Under the pieces are notes generated by a model. It did no database searches. It was not told the DNA's origin and was given only the letters and a program-made list of their open reading frames with translations. A program made the translations under genes and the position numbers. Source: Ideonella sp. MAG2 (GTDB lineage Bacteria; Pseudomonadota; Gammaproteobacteria; Burkholderiales; Burkholderiaceae_C). Taken from it: DNA of 64,000 bases. Numbering within the stretch: position 1 is the first letter of the stretch; every line of letters begins with the position of its first letter. Positions 1-9,631 of the stretch are shown in pieces. The DNA lies in the NCBI GenBank assembly GCA_004359425.1, contig PTEU01000001.1, positions 843,071 to 907,070 on the forward strand, read 5' to 3'.

Positions 1-626
1 GGTGTGGGGGGCGTGGGCGGGGCTGGCGGCTTGGGCGGCTTGGGGCGGGGGGGCTTGGCATGGATTTGGGTCAAGGCTTTGTCCATGGGGCCACTCAGGA
101 ATGTGCCGAGCACTTTGAGCGAATCCTCGATATTGCGATCAATGGCATCGCGCTCATTGGCTGGGGGCTTGCGCAGCACATAGGCCGCTACCTCGGCCTT
201 GACGCCTGGGTGGCCAATGCCCAGCCGCAAACGCCAGAAATTGCCGTCACCCAGTTGGGCCTGGATGTCTTTGAGGCCGTTATGGCCGCCATTACCCCCG
301 CCCTGTTTGAGCTTCATTTGGCCGGGCGGCAAGTCCAATTCATCATGCACCACCAAGATTTCAGCGGGGGCGATTTTGAAGAATCGGGCCAGCGCACTGA
401 CGGACTTGCCCGACACGTTCATATAGGTCATGGGCTGCAAAAGCCAAACCGGCCCAGGCAGCCCCGGCGGGTTGCAACGTGCAACCAGTCCCCAATAGGC
501 CTTGTCGGGTTGTAGCGAGGCTTTGAGTTGCCGTGCTGCACCGTCTACCCACCAGAAACCGGCGTTGTGGCGGGTGGCTTCGTATTCCGGCCCAGGGTTG
601 CCCAAGCCCACAATCAATCGAATCAT
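1..626 (-). CDS. pth: Peptidyl-tRNA hydrolase, 3' end cut by the window edge
   Basis: Releases peptides from peptidyl-tRNA that drops off the ribosome; cytoplasmic. The minus-strand reading frame opens with ATG at 626 ([21 protein letters not shown]) and shows the family signature: the catalytic His in the TRHNAGF segment, the PMTYMNVSG segment, the VVHDELDLP segment with its Asp, and [12 protein letters not shown]. The frame is still open at position 1 after about 208 codons. The visible tail is a lysine/proline repeat ([17 protein letters not shown]) beyond the usual end of the enzyme, so the extreme C-terminus is unusual or carries an extension. It is the last gene of a minus-strand series with rplY and prs, a common order in betaproteobacteria. 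Confidence 0.93.
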   Translation of the reverse strand, partial: MIRLIVGLGNPGPEYEATRHNAGFWWVDGAARQLKASLQPDKAYWGLVARCNPPGLPGPVWLLQPMTYMNVSGKSVSALARFFKIAPAEILVVHDELDLPPGQMKLKQGGGNGGHNGLKDIQAQLGDGNFWRLRLGIGHPGVKAEVAAYVLRKPPANERDAIDRNIEDSLKVLGTFLSGPMDKALTQIHAKPPRPKPPKPPAPPTPPT

Positions 627-898
627 GGCGGCATTATCCAGTCAGGCCGGGCTGATGGGCCGCAGCGTGGTGCACGTTCAACCCATCACTGGCGCGGGTG
701 TCGCTGAGGCGTGGGCGGAGCAGCTTGCAGCGCGGAGCCCGTATGCCGCTTGACGCCAAGCGGTATAGTGCGCGGCACACAGCGCTGGGTGATGTGGGGG
801 TCACTCCGAGAGCTTTTCAAATTGGCTTCGGGCGCTTTTTTCAGGCGATGGTTTGCTGATGGTTGCCATGGCCTTGGTCACATGAAGGACGATTGGAA

Positions 899-1885
899 AT
901 GCCTCTGCCCCACCATCTCTCAAGCCGGTATCTGGCCGCAGTTGCCCTGGCAACGCTGGTTCAGCCAAGCCTGGCGGATGCTCCTTTCCCAGTACACCCT
1001 ATCAAGCTGATTGTTCCGTTTGCACCCGGCGGAGCCACGGACACCTTGGGTCGGATTCTGGGCGCGGCCTTGTCAGAGAAGCTGGGTCAAGCCGTGGTGG
1101 TTGAGAACAAGCCGGGGGCTTCAACGCTGTTAGCGGTCAACCAGCTCATCAGAGCCCCTGCCGATGGCTACACCCTGATGCTGGGGGCGGGCACGACCAC
1201 GCTGACCCTGAACCCGGCCCTGCGCCAGAACCTGCCTTACGACCCCATCAAGAGCTTTACGCCCTTGGGTCAGATTGCGGATCTCGCCTTGGTGTTGGTG
1301 GTGCGGGCAGACTTTCCTGGCGAGACCCTGGCCGACTTGATCAAACTGGCCAAGGCGGAACCGGGCGGCTTGTCCTACGCCACCTTTGGCGCAGGTTCAT
1401 CGGTTCACTTTGCGGGCGAGATGCTGAAGTCGGCGGCCGGCATTCAGATGGTGCACGTACCTTACAACGGTAGCGGCCCCAGCTTGAATGCTCTGATGGC
1501 AGGTCAAGTTCAGCTGGCGTTCGACTCGGTGGTGGCCGCAGCGCCTTTGATCCAGGCAGGCAAGCTCAAAGCTCTGGCCGTGCTGTCTGATAAGCGCCTG
1601 ATGACTCTGCCCAAGGTGCCCACCGTGGCGGAAAGCGGTTACCCCGGCTTCAAAATGGATACTTGGTTTGCCTTGCTGGCTCCGCATGGCTTGCCGGGCA
1701 ATGTGCAAACCAAGCTCGAAAAGGCGCTCAGCGAGGTGGTGCAATCGCCTGAAGTGGCGCGAAAGCTCAGGGAGTTGCACCTCAACGCCCGGTTCGGCGA
1801 TGGCGCATCCGTCATAGGCCGTGTCGAGAGGGAGCTTCCGCACATGCGTGCGCTCACCCGCCGGGCCAATATTCAGGGTGAGTGA
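899..1885 (+). CDS. Bug/TctC-family periplasmic solute-binding protein
   Basis: Extracytoplasmic binding protein of the tripartite tricarboxylate transporter type, which captures a carboxylate in the periplasm. The 328-residue product starts at ATG 899, preceded by GAAGGA at 884-889 with nine bases of spacing; a longer in-frame start at 863 is less likely because it would precede the signal peptide. Residues 1-27 form a signal peptide (AAVALATLVQPSLA). Mature-protein motifs typical of Bug proteins follow: IKLIVPFAPGGATDTLGR, VVENKPGA, ADGYTLMLG and VPYNGSGPSLNALMAGQV. Length is normal for the family. No TctA or TctB membrane genes are nearby, as is usual for the many orphan Bug proteins of Burkholderiales. 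The substrate cannot be told. Confidence 0.9.
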   Translation: MPLPHHLSSRYLAAVALATLVQPSLADAPFPVHPIKLIVPFAPGGATDTLGRILGAALSEKLGQAVVVENKPGASTLLAVNQLIRAPADGYTLMLGAGTTTLTLNPALRQNLPYDPIKSFTPLGQIADLALVLVVRADFPGETLADLIKLAKAEPGGLSYATFGAGSSVHFAGEMLKSAAGIQMVHVPYNGSGPSLNALMAGQVQLAFDSVVAAAPLIQAGKLKALAVLSDKRLMTLPKVPTVAESGYPGFKMDTWFALLAPHGLPGNVQTKLEKALSEVVQSPEVARKLRELHLNARFGDGASVIGRVERELPHMRALTRRANIQGE

Positions 1886-1902
1886 GGCGCTGAGCGCCCA
1901 TG

Positions 1903-1931
1903 AAAAAGCCCCGCCAAGGCGGGGCTAGGTC
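1903..1931. terminator. Terminator hairpin between the Bug gene and rplY
   Basis: A 9-bp perfect stem (AGCCCCGCC at 1907-1915, GGCGGGGCT at 1918-1926) with a two-base loop lies between convergent genes. Read on the minus strand the stem is followed by five T residues, so it mainly terminates rplY. Confidence 0.8.
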
Positions 1932-1968
1932 GAAGCGCCAGCCCAGGGGCCGCGCTCGAGAAGAAGGA

Positions 1969-2598
1969 TTACTTCTTCTTCTTGGCGTCCTTCTTGCCTT
2001 TGTCGGCAGCCGGAGCGGCGGCCACAACGACTTCTTCCTCAGCCTTGGCTTCAGCCACAGACACCACGACGGGGTTCTGGGTGCCGTGCTTCACGGCCTT
2101 GATGCCTTCAGGCAGCGTCAGGTCGGAGACGTGCAAGCTCTTGCCCTTGACCAGACCCGACAGGTCCACGGCCACGAACTCAGGCAACTGCATGGCCAAG
2201 CACTCGATTTCGATCTCGGTGGCCACGTGGCTGACGATGCACTTGTCGGTCTTGACGGCGACAGAGTTTTCTTCGTTCGAGAAGTGCAGGGGCACTTTCT
2301 TGCGCAGCTTGGTGGTTTCGTCCACGCGCTGGAAGTCCACGTGCAGCACTTGTTGCTTCCAAGGGTGCATTTGGAAGGCGCGCAGCAGCACCTTTTGCGT
2401 CTTGCCAGCCAATTCCATCTCGAGGATGGACGAATGGAAGGCTTCTTTCTTCAGGGCGAAGTACAGCGCGTTGTGATCGACTTCGATCATTGCGGGCTCA
2501 CCAGCACCAAAAACGATACCGGGCACCTTGCCCGACACTCGCAGGCGGCGGCTCGCTCCGGTCCCCTGCTTAGCGCGCTCATAAGCGACGAATTGCAT
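1969..2598 (-). CDS. rplY: 50S ribosomal protein L25 / general stress protein Ctc
   Basis: Binds 5S rRNA in the large ribosomal subunit. The 209-residue protein is the long Ctc form: an N-terminal L25 domain (residues about 1-90) followed by the TL5 C-terminal domain and an Ala/Glu/Lys-rich tail ending in [11 protein letters not shown] at 2598 is chosen because GGAGAG lies six bases upstream on the minus strand; an upstream in-frame TTG at 2610 overlaps that ribosome-binding site. It sits between prs and pth, the standard arrangement, and ends in a strong hairpin at 1907-1926. No sign of damage. Confidence 0.95.
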   Translation of the reverse strand: MQFVAYERAKQGTGASRRLRVSGKVPGIVFGAGEPAMIEVDHNALYFALKKEAFHSSILEMELAGKTQKVLLRAFQMHPWKQQVLHVDFQRVDETTKLRKKVPLHFSNEENSVAVKTDKCIVSHVATEIEIECLAMQLPEFVAVDLSGLVKGKSLHVSDLTLPEGIKAVKHGTQNPVVVSVAEAKAEEEVVVAAAPAADKGKKDAKKKK

Positions 2599-2680
2599 GA
2601 CACTCTCCAATGAGTCGGGGCGTTCCGCGACCAGAATCGCCCCTGTTTAAAAAGCGCTTCAACCAAGGCTGAAGCGCCAG

Positions 2681-2707
2681 CGAAAAAGGCCCAGCCCCGA
2701 AAGGCTG
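2681..2707 (-). terminator. Probable terminator after prs
   Basis: Minus-strand hairpin CAGCC (2707-2703) / GGCTG (2696-2692) followed by GGCC and five T residues, just past the prs stop. Short stem, so moderate confidence. Confidence 0.5.
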
Positions 2708-2711
2708 AACC

Positions 2712-3674
2712 TTAGAAATTGTTGTTCTGCTCAGAGAACAGCGAGGTCACCGACTCGCCGTCCGAGATGCGGCGGATGGTTTCGGCGAACAAGAAGGCCA
2801 CCGACAACTGGCGAATCTTCTTGCAGGCCTTGGCAGCGTCGCTGAGCGGAATGGTGTTGGTGATGACGACTTCGTCGAGCTGCGAGCTCTTGATGCGTTC
2901 GATCGCCGGGCCCGAGAACACGGCATGGGTGCAGTAAGCGTAGACGCTTTTGGCGCCGCGCTCCTTGAGCACTTCAGCCGCTTTGACCAAGGTGCCAGCG
3001 GTGTCGATCATGTCGTCCATGATCACGCAGTTGCGGCCTTCGATCTCACCGATGATGTGCATCACCTCAGACACATTGGCCTTGGGACGACGCTTGTCGA
3101 TGATGGCCAGATCGCAACCCAACTGCTTGGCCAGGGCGCGAGCGCGCACCACGCCGCCAACGTCCGGGCTCACCACCACCAGGTCGGGGTAGTTCTTGGC
3201 CTTCAGGTCGGTCAGCAGCACCGGGCTGGCGTAGATGTTGTCGACGGGAATGTCGAAGAAGCCTTGGATCTGATCGGCGTGCAGGTCCATGGTCAGCACG
3301 CGCTCAACGCCCACGGTCTCCAGCAAGTTGGCCACGACCTTGGCCGAGATGGGCACGCGGGTGGAGCGCGGGCGGCGGTCTTGACGGGCATAGCCGAAGT
3401 AGGGGATCACGGCGGTGATGCGGCGCGCGCTGGCGCGCTTCAGGGCATCGACCATGATCAGCAATTCCATCAGGTTCTCGTTGGTCGGCGCGCAGGTGGA
3501 TTGCACGACGAACACATCACGAGCACGGACGTTTTGCTGGATCTCGACGGTGACTTCACCGTCCAAAAAACGGCCCACACTGGCCTTGCCGAGTTCGGAA
3601 CCCAGGTGGGTTGCCATTTCTTGGGCCAGCACCGGATTGGCGTTGCCCGTGAACAGGACAGTGTTGAACAGCAC
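2712..3674 (-). CDS. prs: Ribose-phosphate pyrophosphokinase
   Basis: Makes PRPP from ribose 5-phosphate and ATP for nucleotide, histidine and tryptophan synthesis. The 320-residue product reads [14 protein letters not shown] near the N-terminus and carries the conserved blocks [23 protein letters not shown] (ATP site), [19 protein letters not shown] and the PRPP-binding loop region [13 protein letters not shown]. The frame is open much further upstream, but GTG at 3674 is chosen: it has GGAGA seven bases upstream and gives the family length (E. coli Prs is 315 residues). It lies between tRNA-Gln and rplY as in many betaproteobacteria. Confidence 0.95.
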   Translation of the reverse strand: MLFNTVLFTGNANPVLAQEMATHLGSELGKASVGRFLDGEVTVEIQQNVRARDVFVVQSTCAPTNENLMELLIMVDALKRASARRITAVIPYFGYARQDRRPRSTRVPISAKVVANLLETVGVERVLTMDLHADQIQGFFDIPVDNIYASPVLLTDLKAKNYPDLVVVSPDVGGVVRARALAKQLGCDLAIIDKRRPKANVSEVMHIIGEIEGRNCVIMDDMIDTAGTLVKAAEVLKERGAKSVYAYCTHAVFSGPAIERIKSSQLDEVVITNTIPLSDAAKACKKIRQLSVAFLFAETIRRISDGESVTSLFSEQNNNF

Positions 3675-3732
3675 GTCAGCGTCTCCGGCGGAAACTTCAA
3701 TGTTACGGAGCCAAACTGCAGGCCCCAAACAA

Positions 3733-3763
3733 AAAGACCGCGCAACAAAAGCGCGCGGTCTTT
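3733..3763 (-). terminator. Intrinsic terminator downstream of tRNA-Gln
   Basis: Perfect 11-bp stem (AAAGACCGCGC 3733-3743, GCGCGGTCTTT 3753-3763) with a T-rich tract following on the minus strand. It separates tRNA-Gln from prs; prs would then need its own promoter or depend on readthrough. Confidence 0.8.
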
Positions 3764-3808
3764 GGCTTGTAGCGTTCAAGCCTGAAGGCTTGAACCGCTG
3801 AGGTCATT

Positions 3809-3885
3809 TGGCAGGGGAGGAAGGACTCGAACCCTCGCATGTCGGAATCAAAATCCGATGCCTTGACCAACTTGGCGACTCCCCT
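3809..3885 (-). tRNA. tRNA-Gln (anticodon TTG)
   Basis: Cloverleaf on the minus strand with acceptor AGGGGAG/CTCCCCT, T-arm GAGGG-TTCGAGT-CCTTC, anticodon loop TTTTGAT giving TTG, and an encoded 3' CCA at 3811-3809. It lies between ispE and prs, its standard place in beta- and gammaproteobacteria. Confidence 0.95.
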
Positions 3886-3923
3886 ACACAGGACATAGCC
3901 TGACGGCTACACCCTTTTAACTT

Positions 3924-4736
3924 TCAACTGGCCCAGCCCACTAAAGGATGCTCAAGCAAGCTGTGGCACATTCGACCGACCCAGCCTTCAGGCAACGTGC
4001 CTTCCAACTCTGTCGCCACAGGTTGACCTCCTGTGCCCGTCTCTTCCACTCTTGCAAACACTGCACTGCCTGAGCCCGTCATCCGGCTGTTGCCGAACCG
4101 CTGCGCCAACCACTGCCTTGCTTGCGTCACCTCGGGGCACAAGGCCTCGGCTGCTGCTTGCAAGTCGTTCCGCCCAAAACCGCCTAAAAGCCCTTCAAAG
4201 CTCTGCTGCTGGTTTCGCTCGCAAACGGTGTCTGCTAGAGAGCCCGCAACTATAGCAGGCTTTGTGTTGCGTGTCACCAAAGGGCTTGAAAAAATTGCAG
4301 CCGTGGCGATCGCTTGAGGCGGCTTGATGACGGCAAAACGCTGTGTCGGCACCGGCATGGGCGTCAAGATGTCGCCAATGCCTTCGACAAAAGCATTGCG
4401 CCCGCCCACGAAGAAGGGCACATCGGCACCCAATTGCGCTGCCAAGGTTTGCAAGCGTGCGCGTGGCCAATTCAGGCCCCAGAGTTTGTTCAGGCCCAGC
4501 AAGGTGGTCGCGGCGTCTGAGCTGCCACCGCCCATGCCTGCGCCCCAGGGGACCTGCTTCAAGATGGAAATATCTGCGCCCAAAGTGGTGCCGCTGGCCT
4601 GTTGCAAGCTGCGCGCTGCGCGCAGGCAAAGGTCGTCGGGCGGTAAGGCGGGCCCCAGGTCGTGGCGGTGCAACTGCCCGTCGTGGCGTCGCTCCAGGTG
4701 CAGGGTGTCGGCCCAGTCGATGAGCACGACTGGCAT
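3924..4736 (-). pseudogene. ispE: 4-diphosphocytidyl-2-C-methyl-D-erythritol kinase, N-terminus missing
   Basis: Kinase of the MEP isoprenoid pathway (GHMP family). The frame from about 4736 begins at VVLIDWADTLHLERR, which in intact IspE lies about 30-35 residues into the protein. The ATP-binding glycine loop VPWGAGMGGGSSDAATTLLGLN and the C-terminal motif RMTGSGSAVFARV are present. The opening PAKLNLFLHV segment with the catalytic lysine is absent. Immediately upstream the sequence changes to lolB in another frame without a start codon or leader between them. This is a clean junction at about 4733-4742 that removed the 3' part of lolB and the 5' end of ispE. In this form it could not be a working enzyme. 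Confidence 0.88.
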
Positions 4737-5040
4737 AGGCCTGCGGGCCTTGGCCAGAGTCCAAGGTCACACCAGCCGGGCTCCATTGGGCCAGGGCCAA
4801 CACCGTGCCCAAGGGGCTGAACAGACGTAACTCGCCCTGGGTTTCGTGGCCTGCCAGTTCAAAACTGGCGCTCACCGACTGGCTGGCCGTGGTGTCTGTA
4901 GCGGCCACTCGCAGGGCCATGCGGCCCTGTAGTGGTGCAGGTGCATCCGGCGCGCGAGGTGGTGCGGTAACGCAAGCCGTGACGCTCAGCAAAGCCGCTA
5001 TCGTCGCCCAGCGCTTCACCCAAGCCAAGTCGCCAGTCAT
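4737..5040 (-). pseudogene. lolB: Outer-membrane lipoprotein LolB, C-terminal part missing
   Basis: LolB receives lipoproteins from LolA and inserts them into the outer membrane. Only the first ~100 residues remain: a signal peptide with lipobox (SVTAC, Cys about residue 22), then the start of the beta-barrel with GRMALRV and FSPLGTVLALAQWSPAGVTLDSG. Intact LolB is about 180-200 residues, and sequence after QGPQAYAS is replaced by ispE in another frame. The start ATG at 5040 overlaps the TPR gene's TGA (ATGA), which indicates translational coupling. The long frame running on to 4195 is therefore an artefact of the junction. Confidence 0.85.
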
Positions 5041-6758
5041 AGCTTGACTTGCAGGCGTTGCAGCGTCTCCAGCAGCACCTCGTTGTCGGGTTCACGGGGT
5101 TGGGCCTCACGCCAGACTTGCAGCGCTTCTTCCCGGCGGCCGGTCTGCCACAAGGCTTCACCCAGGTGGGCGGCCACTTCCACATGGGGGCGGGCGATCA
5201 GCGATTGCCGCAGGAGGCGAATGGCATCGTCCAGACGGCCTTGTCGAAACGCCACCCAACCGAGGCTGTCTGTGATGAAGGGGTCGCCCGGGGCCATGCG
5301 CTCGGCCTTGGTCAGCAAGGCCTCTGCCTCGTCCAAACGGATGTTGCGCTCGGCCAGCGAGTAGCCCAAAGCGTTCACCGCATGGTGATCGGTGGGCTTG
5401 AGCGTCATGACCCGGCGCAGCAACACCTCCATATCGTCGTAGCGTCCGAGGCGGTCAGCGGCCATGGCCAATTCATAGACCAGTACCGAGTCCTCGGGGC
5501 TTTGCCGCATGGCGTCGAGCAAGAGGTCGTAAGCGGCTTGCCACTGCTTGCGGTCACGCAGCAGTTGGGCCTCGGCCAAGAGCCGGGCTCGGGCGTCGGG
5601 GTCGCCCTTGGCAGGGCCGGCACGCAGCAACGCACGGGCTTCGGTAAGCCGCCCACTGTGGGCGAGCAAAGATGCGCGACGGGCCAGCACCGATAAATCG
5701 GCCTCCTGAGCCGGAATGCGATCCAACCATTGGCTGGCAGTTTGCGGGTTCTTGAGCTGCTCCCACCCTTGGGCCATCAGCACATAAGCCAGATGCGGTC
5801 CGGCGTCGTTCGCTTCGTCGTCGGCCTCGGCGGCGTTGCTGCTGCGCTTGGCCTCGGCATCCGCGTGGGCCGCTAGAAAGCGCTCCAATGAGGTGATGCC
5901 ATCACGACTCTCGCGCAGCTCGATCTGGTAGGCCCCCAGGGTCAGCCATGCAACGGACAACTGCGGTACCTGGGCCAAGGCCAGTTTGAGTTGGTTGGCG
6001 GCTTCGCCCAGGCGCTGTCGGCGGTCCAGCGAGCGGGCATAGGCCAGGCGCAACTGAGCCGGGGTGTTGGCACTGGCCAGAGCGCCCTGCACCAATGCTT
6101 CAGCCGCTGGTGCTTTGGGAATCAGCTCCAGCGCCAGCAGGGTCGGGCCCATGGCTGTGGGGTCTTGGCCCAGGGCTTTGCGCGCCAGGGTCAAAGCGGT
6201 GTCCACCTGGCCAGCGGCCAAGGCCACACGGCCTCGGGCCGTCCAAGCGGCGACCTGGGTGCTGGCTTGGGTCTCGAAAGGGGCCAAGGCCTCCTCGGCG
6301 GCCTTCAGGGCCAGGTCTTTATCTTTCAGACCTGCCAAAAACCGAGGCAGGCCGCTGATCACCAGTTCCTGCTCTTTGCTAGGCTGGTTTTGCAGCAGGT
6401 GACGCAAGGGTTCACCCAGTTCGCCCGGGCGGTCCATGGCGACCAGCACTTGCACCATGGTGCGGGCGGCCTCGGTGGACCGAGGCAAGGCCTGACGCCA
6501 GGCCCGCGCCGCTTGTAATGCCGACTCACCGGCCCGCGCCTGAATCGCCAGCTCGACCGCGCGGCGGAACAGGTTCTCATCCTTGCTGCGCCGCGCGCCA
6601 TCCAGCATCACCTCATGGGCATTGCCCAGCCGCCCGGCCTGCGCCTCCAACTCACCGATCAAGAGTTGATAGAACATGGGCGCATCGAGCCCACTGTTCT
6701 GAACCGGTGCGGCAGGGGTGTCAGCCGCCGCAGGCTCTTGTGCTGCCACAGCCAGCAC
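5037..6758 (-). CDS. TPR-repeat protein, N-terminus probably missing
   Basis: A 573-residue helical protein made of tetratricopeptide-like repeats, many Ala/Leu-rich with LG-Y/A-x(n)-P patterns; the best repeats are in the C-terminal half ([33 protein letters not shown]). Its homologues precede lolB-ispE in betaproteobacteria and are exported proteins. Here the frame begins with [18 protein letters not shown], and a full signal peptide is not present: upstream sequence switches to mutM at about 6760-6780. The original start was therefore probably lost at that junction. The specific role is unknown; the neighbourhood suggests envelope function. It is coupled to lolB by a 4-base overlap. Confidence 0.75.
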   Translation of the reverse strand: MLAVAAQEPAAADTPAAPVQNSGLDAPMFYQLLIGELEAQAGRLGNAHEVMLDGARRSKDENLFRRAVELAIQARAGESALQAARAWRQALPRSTEAARTMVQVLVAMDRPGELGEPLRHLLQNQPSKEQELVISGLPRFLAGLKDKDLALKAAEEALAPFETQASTQVAAWTARGRVALAAGQVDTALTLARKALGQDPTAMGPTLLALELIPKAPAAEALVQGALASANTPAQLRLAYARSLDRRQRLGEAANQLKLALAQVPQLSVAWLTLGAYQIELRESRDGITSLERFLAAHADAEAKRSSNAAEADDEANDAGPHLAYVLMAQGWEQLKNPQTASQWLDRIPAQEADLSVLARRASLLAHSGRLTEARALLRAGPAKGDPDARARLLAEAQLLRDRKQWQAAYDLLLDAMRQSPEDSVLVYELAMAADRLGRYDDMEVLLRRVMTLKPTDHHAVNALGYSLAERNIRLDEAEALLTKAERMAPGDPFITDSLGWVAFRQGRLDDAIRLLRQSLIARPHVEVAAHLGEALWQTGRREEALQVWREAQPREPDNEVLLETLQRLQVKL

Positions 6759-6765
6759 ATGCCGC

Positions 6766-7138
6766 CTTGCGGCAGCGGCGCGTGTCTGTCAAGCAAGCCC
6801 TGCTGTCGGGCGAGTTGGTGGTGGGGGCGGGCAATATCTACGCCAGCGATGCCTTGTTTGAAGCCGGTATGGACCCCCGTACACGCTGCGACCGCATTGC
6901 GGCGGCCCGAGCCGCCCGTCTATTGGCTGCGGTTCAGCGGGTGCTGGCCGAGGCCATCGCGGCAGGGGGCTCGACACTCAAAGACTTCAAAGACGCCCAC
7001 GGCACCGTCGGGCAGTATCAAGGGCAGGCGCGGGTCTATGGCCGCGAAGGTCAGGCCTGCCAGCGCTGCGCAGGCACCATCAAGCGCATCGTGCAAGGGC
7101 AACGTGCCACTTATTTTTGCCCTGGATGCCAGCATTGA
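6766..7138 (+). pseudogene. mutM: Formamidopyrimidine-DNA glycosylase, C-terminal part only
   Basis: MutM (Fpg) removes 8-oxoguanine. The remnant, about 124 codons, begins near [28 protein letters not shown] (helix-two-turn-helix region) and ends with the zinc finger CQRC...CPGC. The N-terminal half with the catalytic Pro2/Glu3 is absent, and the sequence before the remnant belongs to the oppositely transcribed TPR gene. Intact MutM is about 270 residues. The divergent TPR/mutM pair is normal, so both 5' ends and the shared promoter region were lost at one junction near 6760-6783. Confidence 0.9.
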
Positions 7139-7221
7139 GTCGTTATACCGCCACAAGGCCTGAGCATGTGGGTCCTGGGGTTCACGGCCTGCGCCACTGC
7201 GGCTAGGATGCTTGCTGGTAT

Positions 7222-8373
7222 TTGCTGCTCATACATCCTGTTGTGTCTTTTCCCCACTCGCTCTCCAGCCCCCGCGGTCTCCAACCCACGCTAGCGCCTT
7301 TGCTGGACGCGCTGGCCGAGTGGCGCATGGCCATGGCGGGGCAGATGATCACCCTTGAGAGCTTCTTGCGGGATGCCGATTTACTCACCCCGGATGCCGC
7401 CAATCAATGCGCTGGTCTGCGACAGCGCTTAGCCACCGATCGTTTGGTCATCGCCTTCGTGGCTGAGTTTGCGCGTGGCAAGTCCGAGCTGATCAATGCC
7501 ATCTTTTTCGCCGATGCCGGGCAGCGTGTGTTGCCCGCTACCCCGGGGCGCACCACCAAATGCCCGGTTGAGCTGTGTTGGGACGAACGCGATCCACCCC
7601 GCTTGGCCCTGCTGCCCATTGATACCCGCCTGCGGCCAGAAACACTGGCCGACTGGCGCGACATGCCAGGGGCTTGGACGACGGTTGAGCTGGACACCTC
7701 CGACACCAACGCTTTGGTGAAGTCGCTCTCACAGGTCACCGCCACGCGCTATGTCAGCCGCGAGCAGGCTGTATCTCTGGGGCTGTGGTCTGACGAACAC
7801 CCGGACGACAACCCCCCCAGCACGGCCGACGGGCGTGTGGAAGTGCCGGCTTGGCGGCATGCCGTCATCAACTACCCCCATCCCTTACTCAAGCATGGCC
7901 TGGTGGTGGTGGATACCCCCGGCCTCAACGCCATCGGCACAGAACCCGAGCTGACGCTGAGCCTGCTGCCCTCGGCCCATGCCGTCTTGTTCATCCTCGG
8001 GGCCGACACCGGGGTTACTCGCACCGACCTGGCGGTCTGGAACCAGCACCTGAACGATCCGTCGCTGGCGCGCTATGTGGTGCTCAATAAAATCGACACC
8101 CTGGCCGACCCGCTGGCCACCAGTGTCGAGCGGCAAGACCTGATCGAGCGCCAATGCCTCAGTGCCGCCGAAACCCTGGGGGTGCCACGCCACCGGGTGT
8201 TTCCCGTGTCGGCCCGGCAGGCGCTGTCGGCCCGCTTGCAGAACGACAGCTTCGGTCTGATCGGCTCCAAAGTGCCGGTGCTTGAAAACGCTTTGCGAGA
8301 CGAGTTGCTGCCGAGGCCGCGCCGCCGGTGGCCGCTGCTGAACCCACCAGCGGTGCGCCAGGCGTTCGCCTGA
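7222..8373 (+). pseudogene. Dynamin-family GTPase, truncated after the G domain
   Basis: Bacterial dynamin-like proteins are large membrane-remodelling GTPases. This frame has the full G domain: P-loop AEFARGKSELIN (about residues 81-92), switch region TTKCP, DTPGLN (G3) and NKID (G4). It then runs out in an Arg/Pro-rich stretch after LRDELLP (about nt 8315) and stops at 8373. Family members of this kind usually continue for hundreds of residues of helical stalk. A different frame opens at the same point and runs to 8549, so a deletion with frame change near 8315-8330 is the likely cause. The start is uncertain: TTG 7222 or GTG 7243, with no clear ribosome-binding site. Confidence 0.75.
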
Positions 8374-8549
8374 ACCTGGGCGAACCGGCCGATGCTGCTG
8401 CTCAAGTGGACCTGTATCTGCCGGATTTGCAGCTCAACTTCCGGACCGATCAGTTGGATGCCGCCTTGGCTCCACCGCCTGTCACCAAGCCCTCGGGCTT
8501 GGTCCACAGTGACGGCGTGCGTCCCAGCCTGAACCCTGACCTCGAATGA
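8319..8549 (+). other. C-terminal remnant, perhaps of the dynamin-like gene
   Basis: Open frame without its own start that follows the truncated GTPase and ends at 8549, overlapping the mutY start by four bases (ATGA). The residues are Ala/Pro-rich, then VDLYLPDLQLNFRTDQLDAAL and a disordered tail. The overlap with mutY shows that this is a genuine gene end. Whether it belongs to the dynamin-like protein or to another lost gene cannot be decided from the sequence. Confidence 0.45.
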
Positions 8550-9631
8550 GTGTGTCCACTGCCGCTGGGCCGGGCACTGCGGGCCTGGCAGAGTGCGTGG
8601 TGGCCTGGCAGCGCACGTATGGCCGCCACAGCCTGCCCTGGCAGCAAACCCGCGACCCCTACCGAGTGTGGTTGTCGGAGATCATGCTGCAACAAACCCA
8701 GGTCAGCACGGTGCTGGGCTATTACGAGCGCTTCTTGAACCGCTTTCCAGATGTCGCCGCCTTGGCCGCTGCGCCGCAAGACGAAGTGCTGGCGCTGTGG
8801 GCCGGCCTGGGCTATTACAGCCGGGCGCGCAACCTGCACCGCTGTGCACAGGTGGTGGTGGCTGAGCATGCGGGGGCGTTCCCGCGCACGGCGGCGGCAT
8901 TGATGACGCTGCCGGGCATTGGGCGCTCCACGGCAGCCGCCATTGCAGCCTTTTGTTTTGGCGAGCGGGTGGCCATCCTGGACGGCAACGTCAAGCGCGT
9001 GTTGACGCGTGTGTTGGGCTTTGGCCAGGACCTGGCCCAGTCAGCCCATGAAAAAGCCTTGTGGCGCCTGGCGGATGCGCTACTGCCGCAGGGCAGGGGC
9101 ATTGAAGCCTATACCCAAGGACTGATGGATTTAGGTGCCACCGTTTGCGTGCAGCGCAAGCCCGATTGCGCGGCCTGCCCCTTGGCAGCGCAGTGTGTGG
9201 CCAAGGCTCAAGGGCGGCCCGAGGACTACCCCGTCAAGCGCCGCAAACTGGTGCGCAGCCAGCGGGCCCATGCGGTACTCTGGCTGGTGCAAGGCGAGCG
9301 GGTGTGGCTGGTGCAGCGCCCGCAAACCGGGGTCTGGGCAGGTCTCTGGGCCTTGCCTGAATTTGAGGATTTGGCGGCCCTAGAGCGCGCCATTGCCGAT
9401 TGGCCCGGTGAGCAGCAAGCCTTGCCGACCATCCACCATGTGTTGACGCATTTTGACTGGGCCCTCAGCCCCGTGCGTTTGCGCCTGCCAGCAGCGGCAG
9501 AGGTTGACGAGATATTGGCACAACAGTGGCCCAACGGCAGGTGGGTGCCTGTGGTGCGCCTGGACGACTACGGATTACCTGCGCCGCTCAAAAAATTGCT
9601 GCTTCAGGCCTTGCCGTCCAGCTCGCGGTGA
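8546..9631 (+). CDS. mutY: A/G-specific adenine glycosylase
   Basis: Removes adenine mispaired with 8-oxoguanine, partner of MutM. The 361-residue protein is complete: [23 protein letters not shown] at residues about 30-50 (catalytic Glu), helix-hairpin-helix [15 protein letters not shown], then [10 protein letters not shown], the iron-sulfur cluster cysteines [17 protein letters not shown], and a C-terminal NUDIX-like 8-oxoG recognition domain. ATG 8546 overlaps the stop of the preceding frame. The 3' end overlaps convergent rapZ by 28 bases. Confidence 0.96.
   Translation: MSVSTAAGPGTAGLAECVVAWQRTYGRHSLPWQQTRDPYRVWLSEIMLQQTQVSTVLGYYERFLNRFPDVAALAAAPQDEVLALWAGLGYYSRARNLHRCAQVVVAEHAGAFPRTAAALMTLPGIGRSTAAAIAAFCFGERVAILDGNVKRVLTRVLGFGQDLAQSAHEKALWRLADALLPQGRGIEAYTQGLMDLGATVCVQRKPDCAACPLAAQCVAKAQGRPEDYPVKRRKLVRSQRAHAVLWLVQGERVWLVQRPQTGVWAGLWALPEFEDLAALERAIADWPGEQQALPTIHHVLTHFDWALSPVRLRLPAAAEVDEILAQQWPNGRWVPVVRLDDYGLPAPLKKLLLQALPSSSR

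Noticed and set aside
4195-5040. A 281-residue hypothetical protein on the minus strand
   Set aside because: It is the LolB N-terminus running out of frame through ispE after the junction at about 4736.
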